Source: an uncultured Gemmiger sp.
Lineage (GTDB): Bacteria > Bacillota > Clostridia > Oscillospirales > Ruminococcaceae
Assembly (NCBI GenBank): GCA_944388175.1
Contig: CALXHR010000004.1
Location: forward strand, 1-64,000
Length of the DNA stretch: 64,000 nt
Direction: 5' to 3'
Of this stretch, positions 63,148 through 64,000 are shown piece after piece (the stretch's first letter is position 1; each line of letters begins with the position of its first letter). The position numbers and the translations under genes were made by a program. The notes beneath the pieces are model-generated. The model worked only from the letters and a program-made list of their open reading frames with translations, was not told where the DNA came from and did no database searches.

Positions 63148-63528
63148 ATGAAAACCGCACTCAAGATCGTTTCCGTGCTGCAGATCATCGGCGGCATCCT
63201 GACCGCCGTGCTGGGCCTGTCGCTCACCACGCTGTTCGCCATGGGCGCCGAGGAAGCCGGCGCCGGCGGGCTGGTCGTGCTCACCGTCCTGCTGCTGGTG
63301 GTGTCCGGCGGCGTCGCCATCGTCAGCGGCGTGCTGGGCCTGCGCGCCGCCAAGGACCCCGCCAAGGCCATGCCCGCCGTCGTGCTGGGCGGCATCTCGC
63401 TGGCGCTGTCCGTCGTCTCGCTGGTGACGTCCTTCTCGCTCGAGAGCCTGGCGCAGTGCGTGCTGCCTGCCATCTACTTTGGCTGCGCGCTGGGCCTCAA
63501 GAACAGCGCCAGCCAGGGCAACGAGTGA
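63148..63528 (+). CDS. Small four-helix membrane protein
   Basis: The 126-residue protein starts at the ATG at 63148 after AGGAGG and has four hydrophobic segments, alternating with short loops. The Gly/Ala/Leu/Val-rich composition is typical of DUF4064-like or TMEM proteins of unknown function. No motif suggests a reaction. It has its own promoter and a strong terminator, and no evident partner. Confidence 0.8.
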   Translation: MKTALKIVSVLQIIGGILTAVLGLSLTTLFAMGAEEAGAGGLVVLTVLLLVVSGGVAIVSGVLGLRAAKDPAKAMPAVVLGGISLALSVVSLVTSFSLESLAQCVLPAIYFGCALGLKNSASQGNE

Positions 63529-63559
63529 TCGCCGCCCGCCTGTAAAACGCCGCAAAACG

Positions 63560-63597
63560 CCGCGGGGCGTACCCATTGGGTACGCCCCGCGGTTTTT
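63560..63597 (+). terminator. Strong intrinsic terminator
   Basis: CCGCGGGGCGTACCC and GGGTACGCCCCGCGG form a 15-bp perfect stem followed by five T's. It also lies at the end of the convergent coiled-coil gene. Confidence 0.92.
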
Positions 63598-63612
63598 GTT
63601 TTGGTATCGAGT

Positions 63613-64000
63613 TTATTCGGCGCTCTGGGTTTCGGCCAGCAGGGCGTCCAGCGCGCGCTGCGCTTCTTCCAGCTGGGTGCGGGCATCCTGTGCCTCGGCG
63701 GCGGTCTTGTTTTGGGCGTTCAGTTCGGCGTCGAACGCCTGCGCTTCCAGGCCGGCGCACTGCTCCTGCAGCTGGTCGATCTGCTGGCGGCGCTGCGCGG
63801 CCTGTTCCTGGTTTTGCGCCGCGCCATCGGCTTCCGCCTGAGCCTGCGCTTCTTGCAGTTGGGCGAGCTGCGCCTGCACGCGCGCCAACTCTTCGCGGGC
63901 CTGCTCGGCCGCAAGCTGCAGGTCCGCCTGCGCCTGCTGTGCCTGCGCTTCGGCTTCGGCCAGGCGGGTTTCGATTTCGGCGACGACTTCCGTCGTCAGT
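63613..64000 (-). CDS. C-terminal part of a coiled-coil protein, cut by the window edge
   Basis: The frame is open to the right edge, so the start lies outside. The visible 128 residues are almost all Ala, Gln, Glu, Leu and Arg with a heptad pattern, as in a long coiled coil, and end TQSAE. No domain can be recognised. It could belong to a structural, cell-division or cell-wall hydrolase protein. Confidence 0.6.
   Translation of the reverse strand, partial: LTTEVVAEIETRLAEAEAQAQQAQADLQLAAEQAREELARVQAQLAQLQEAQAQAEADGAAQNQEQAAQRRQQIDQLQEQCAGLEAQAFDAELNAQNKTAAEAQDARTQLEEAQRALDALLAETQSAE

Noticed and set aside
1-64000. CRISPR array, rRNA operon or retron
   Set aside because: No regularly spaced repeats, rRNA-like blocks or reverse transcriptase motifs were found; one tRNA is the only RNA gene recognised.

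Overview
The window joins two unlike DNAs. Positions 1 to about 30,050 are AT-rich accessory DNA. From about 30,270 to the right edge the sequence is strongly GC-rich. The GC-rich part carries YesM/YesN-type two-component genes, sugar ABC permeases without their own ATPase, glycoside hydrolases for acidic host or plant glycans, methylglyoxal synthase and Gram-positive-style ribosome binding sites. Together these suggest a gut Firmicute, probably a GC-rich Oscillospiraceae (Faecalibacterium/Gemmiger/Subdoligranulum-like). That assignment is inference, because no rRNA lies in the window.

Region A (253-21,864, all minus strand) is one very long, tightly packed, mostly translationally coupled defence operon. 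In transcription order it holds an ISL3-transposase-derived gene, hsdM, hsdS, a small helical protein, a membrane-anchored PIN-like protein, hsdR, a RecB-type PD-(D/E)XK nuclease, and four unrecognised proteins (one with a CoiA-like Cys/His cluster, one with a long coiled coil). It ends with a 1746-residue DEAH helicase carrying a DUF1998 domain. It combines a complete type I restriction-modification system, a possible PrrC-position suicide effector between hsdS and hsdR, and a six-gene nuclease-helicase module that resembles Druantia only in its large helicase. This is the best candidate for an undescribed system here.

Region B (about 21,900-30,260, plus strand) is a Tn554/RIT-like element. 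It has three tandem tyrosine-recombinase-family genes, a coiled-coil TnpC-like protein and a protein made of nine zinc-ribbon repeats, all overlapping. The 3' flank holds five copies of a TGAACA motif.

Region C (30,268-42,480) is core chromosome: isocitrate dehydrogenase, methylglyoxal synthase, a beta-trefoil lectin with a histone-H1-like tail, a DEAD-box RNA helicase, a lipoprotein divergent from a PhoA-type phosphatase, YibE/F, tRNA-Pro, a thioredoxin/rhodanese/CoA-disulfide-reductase operon and a Crp/Fnr regulator.

Region D (42,484-61,461) is a locus for uronic-acid-containing glycans. A solute-binding protein and two permeases import oligosaccharides. A heparinase II/III-type lyase, unsaturated glucuronyl hydrolase (GH88), beta-glucuronidase (GH2), beta-galactosidase (GH2), an SGNH esterase and a DUF2264 protein would process them in the cytoplasm. 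A YesM/YesN pair probably controls the locus.

Region E (61,500-64,000) has an orphan phage terminase pair, a small membrane protein and the 3' end of a coiled-coil protein.
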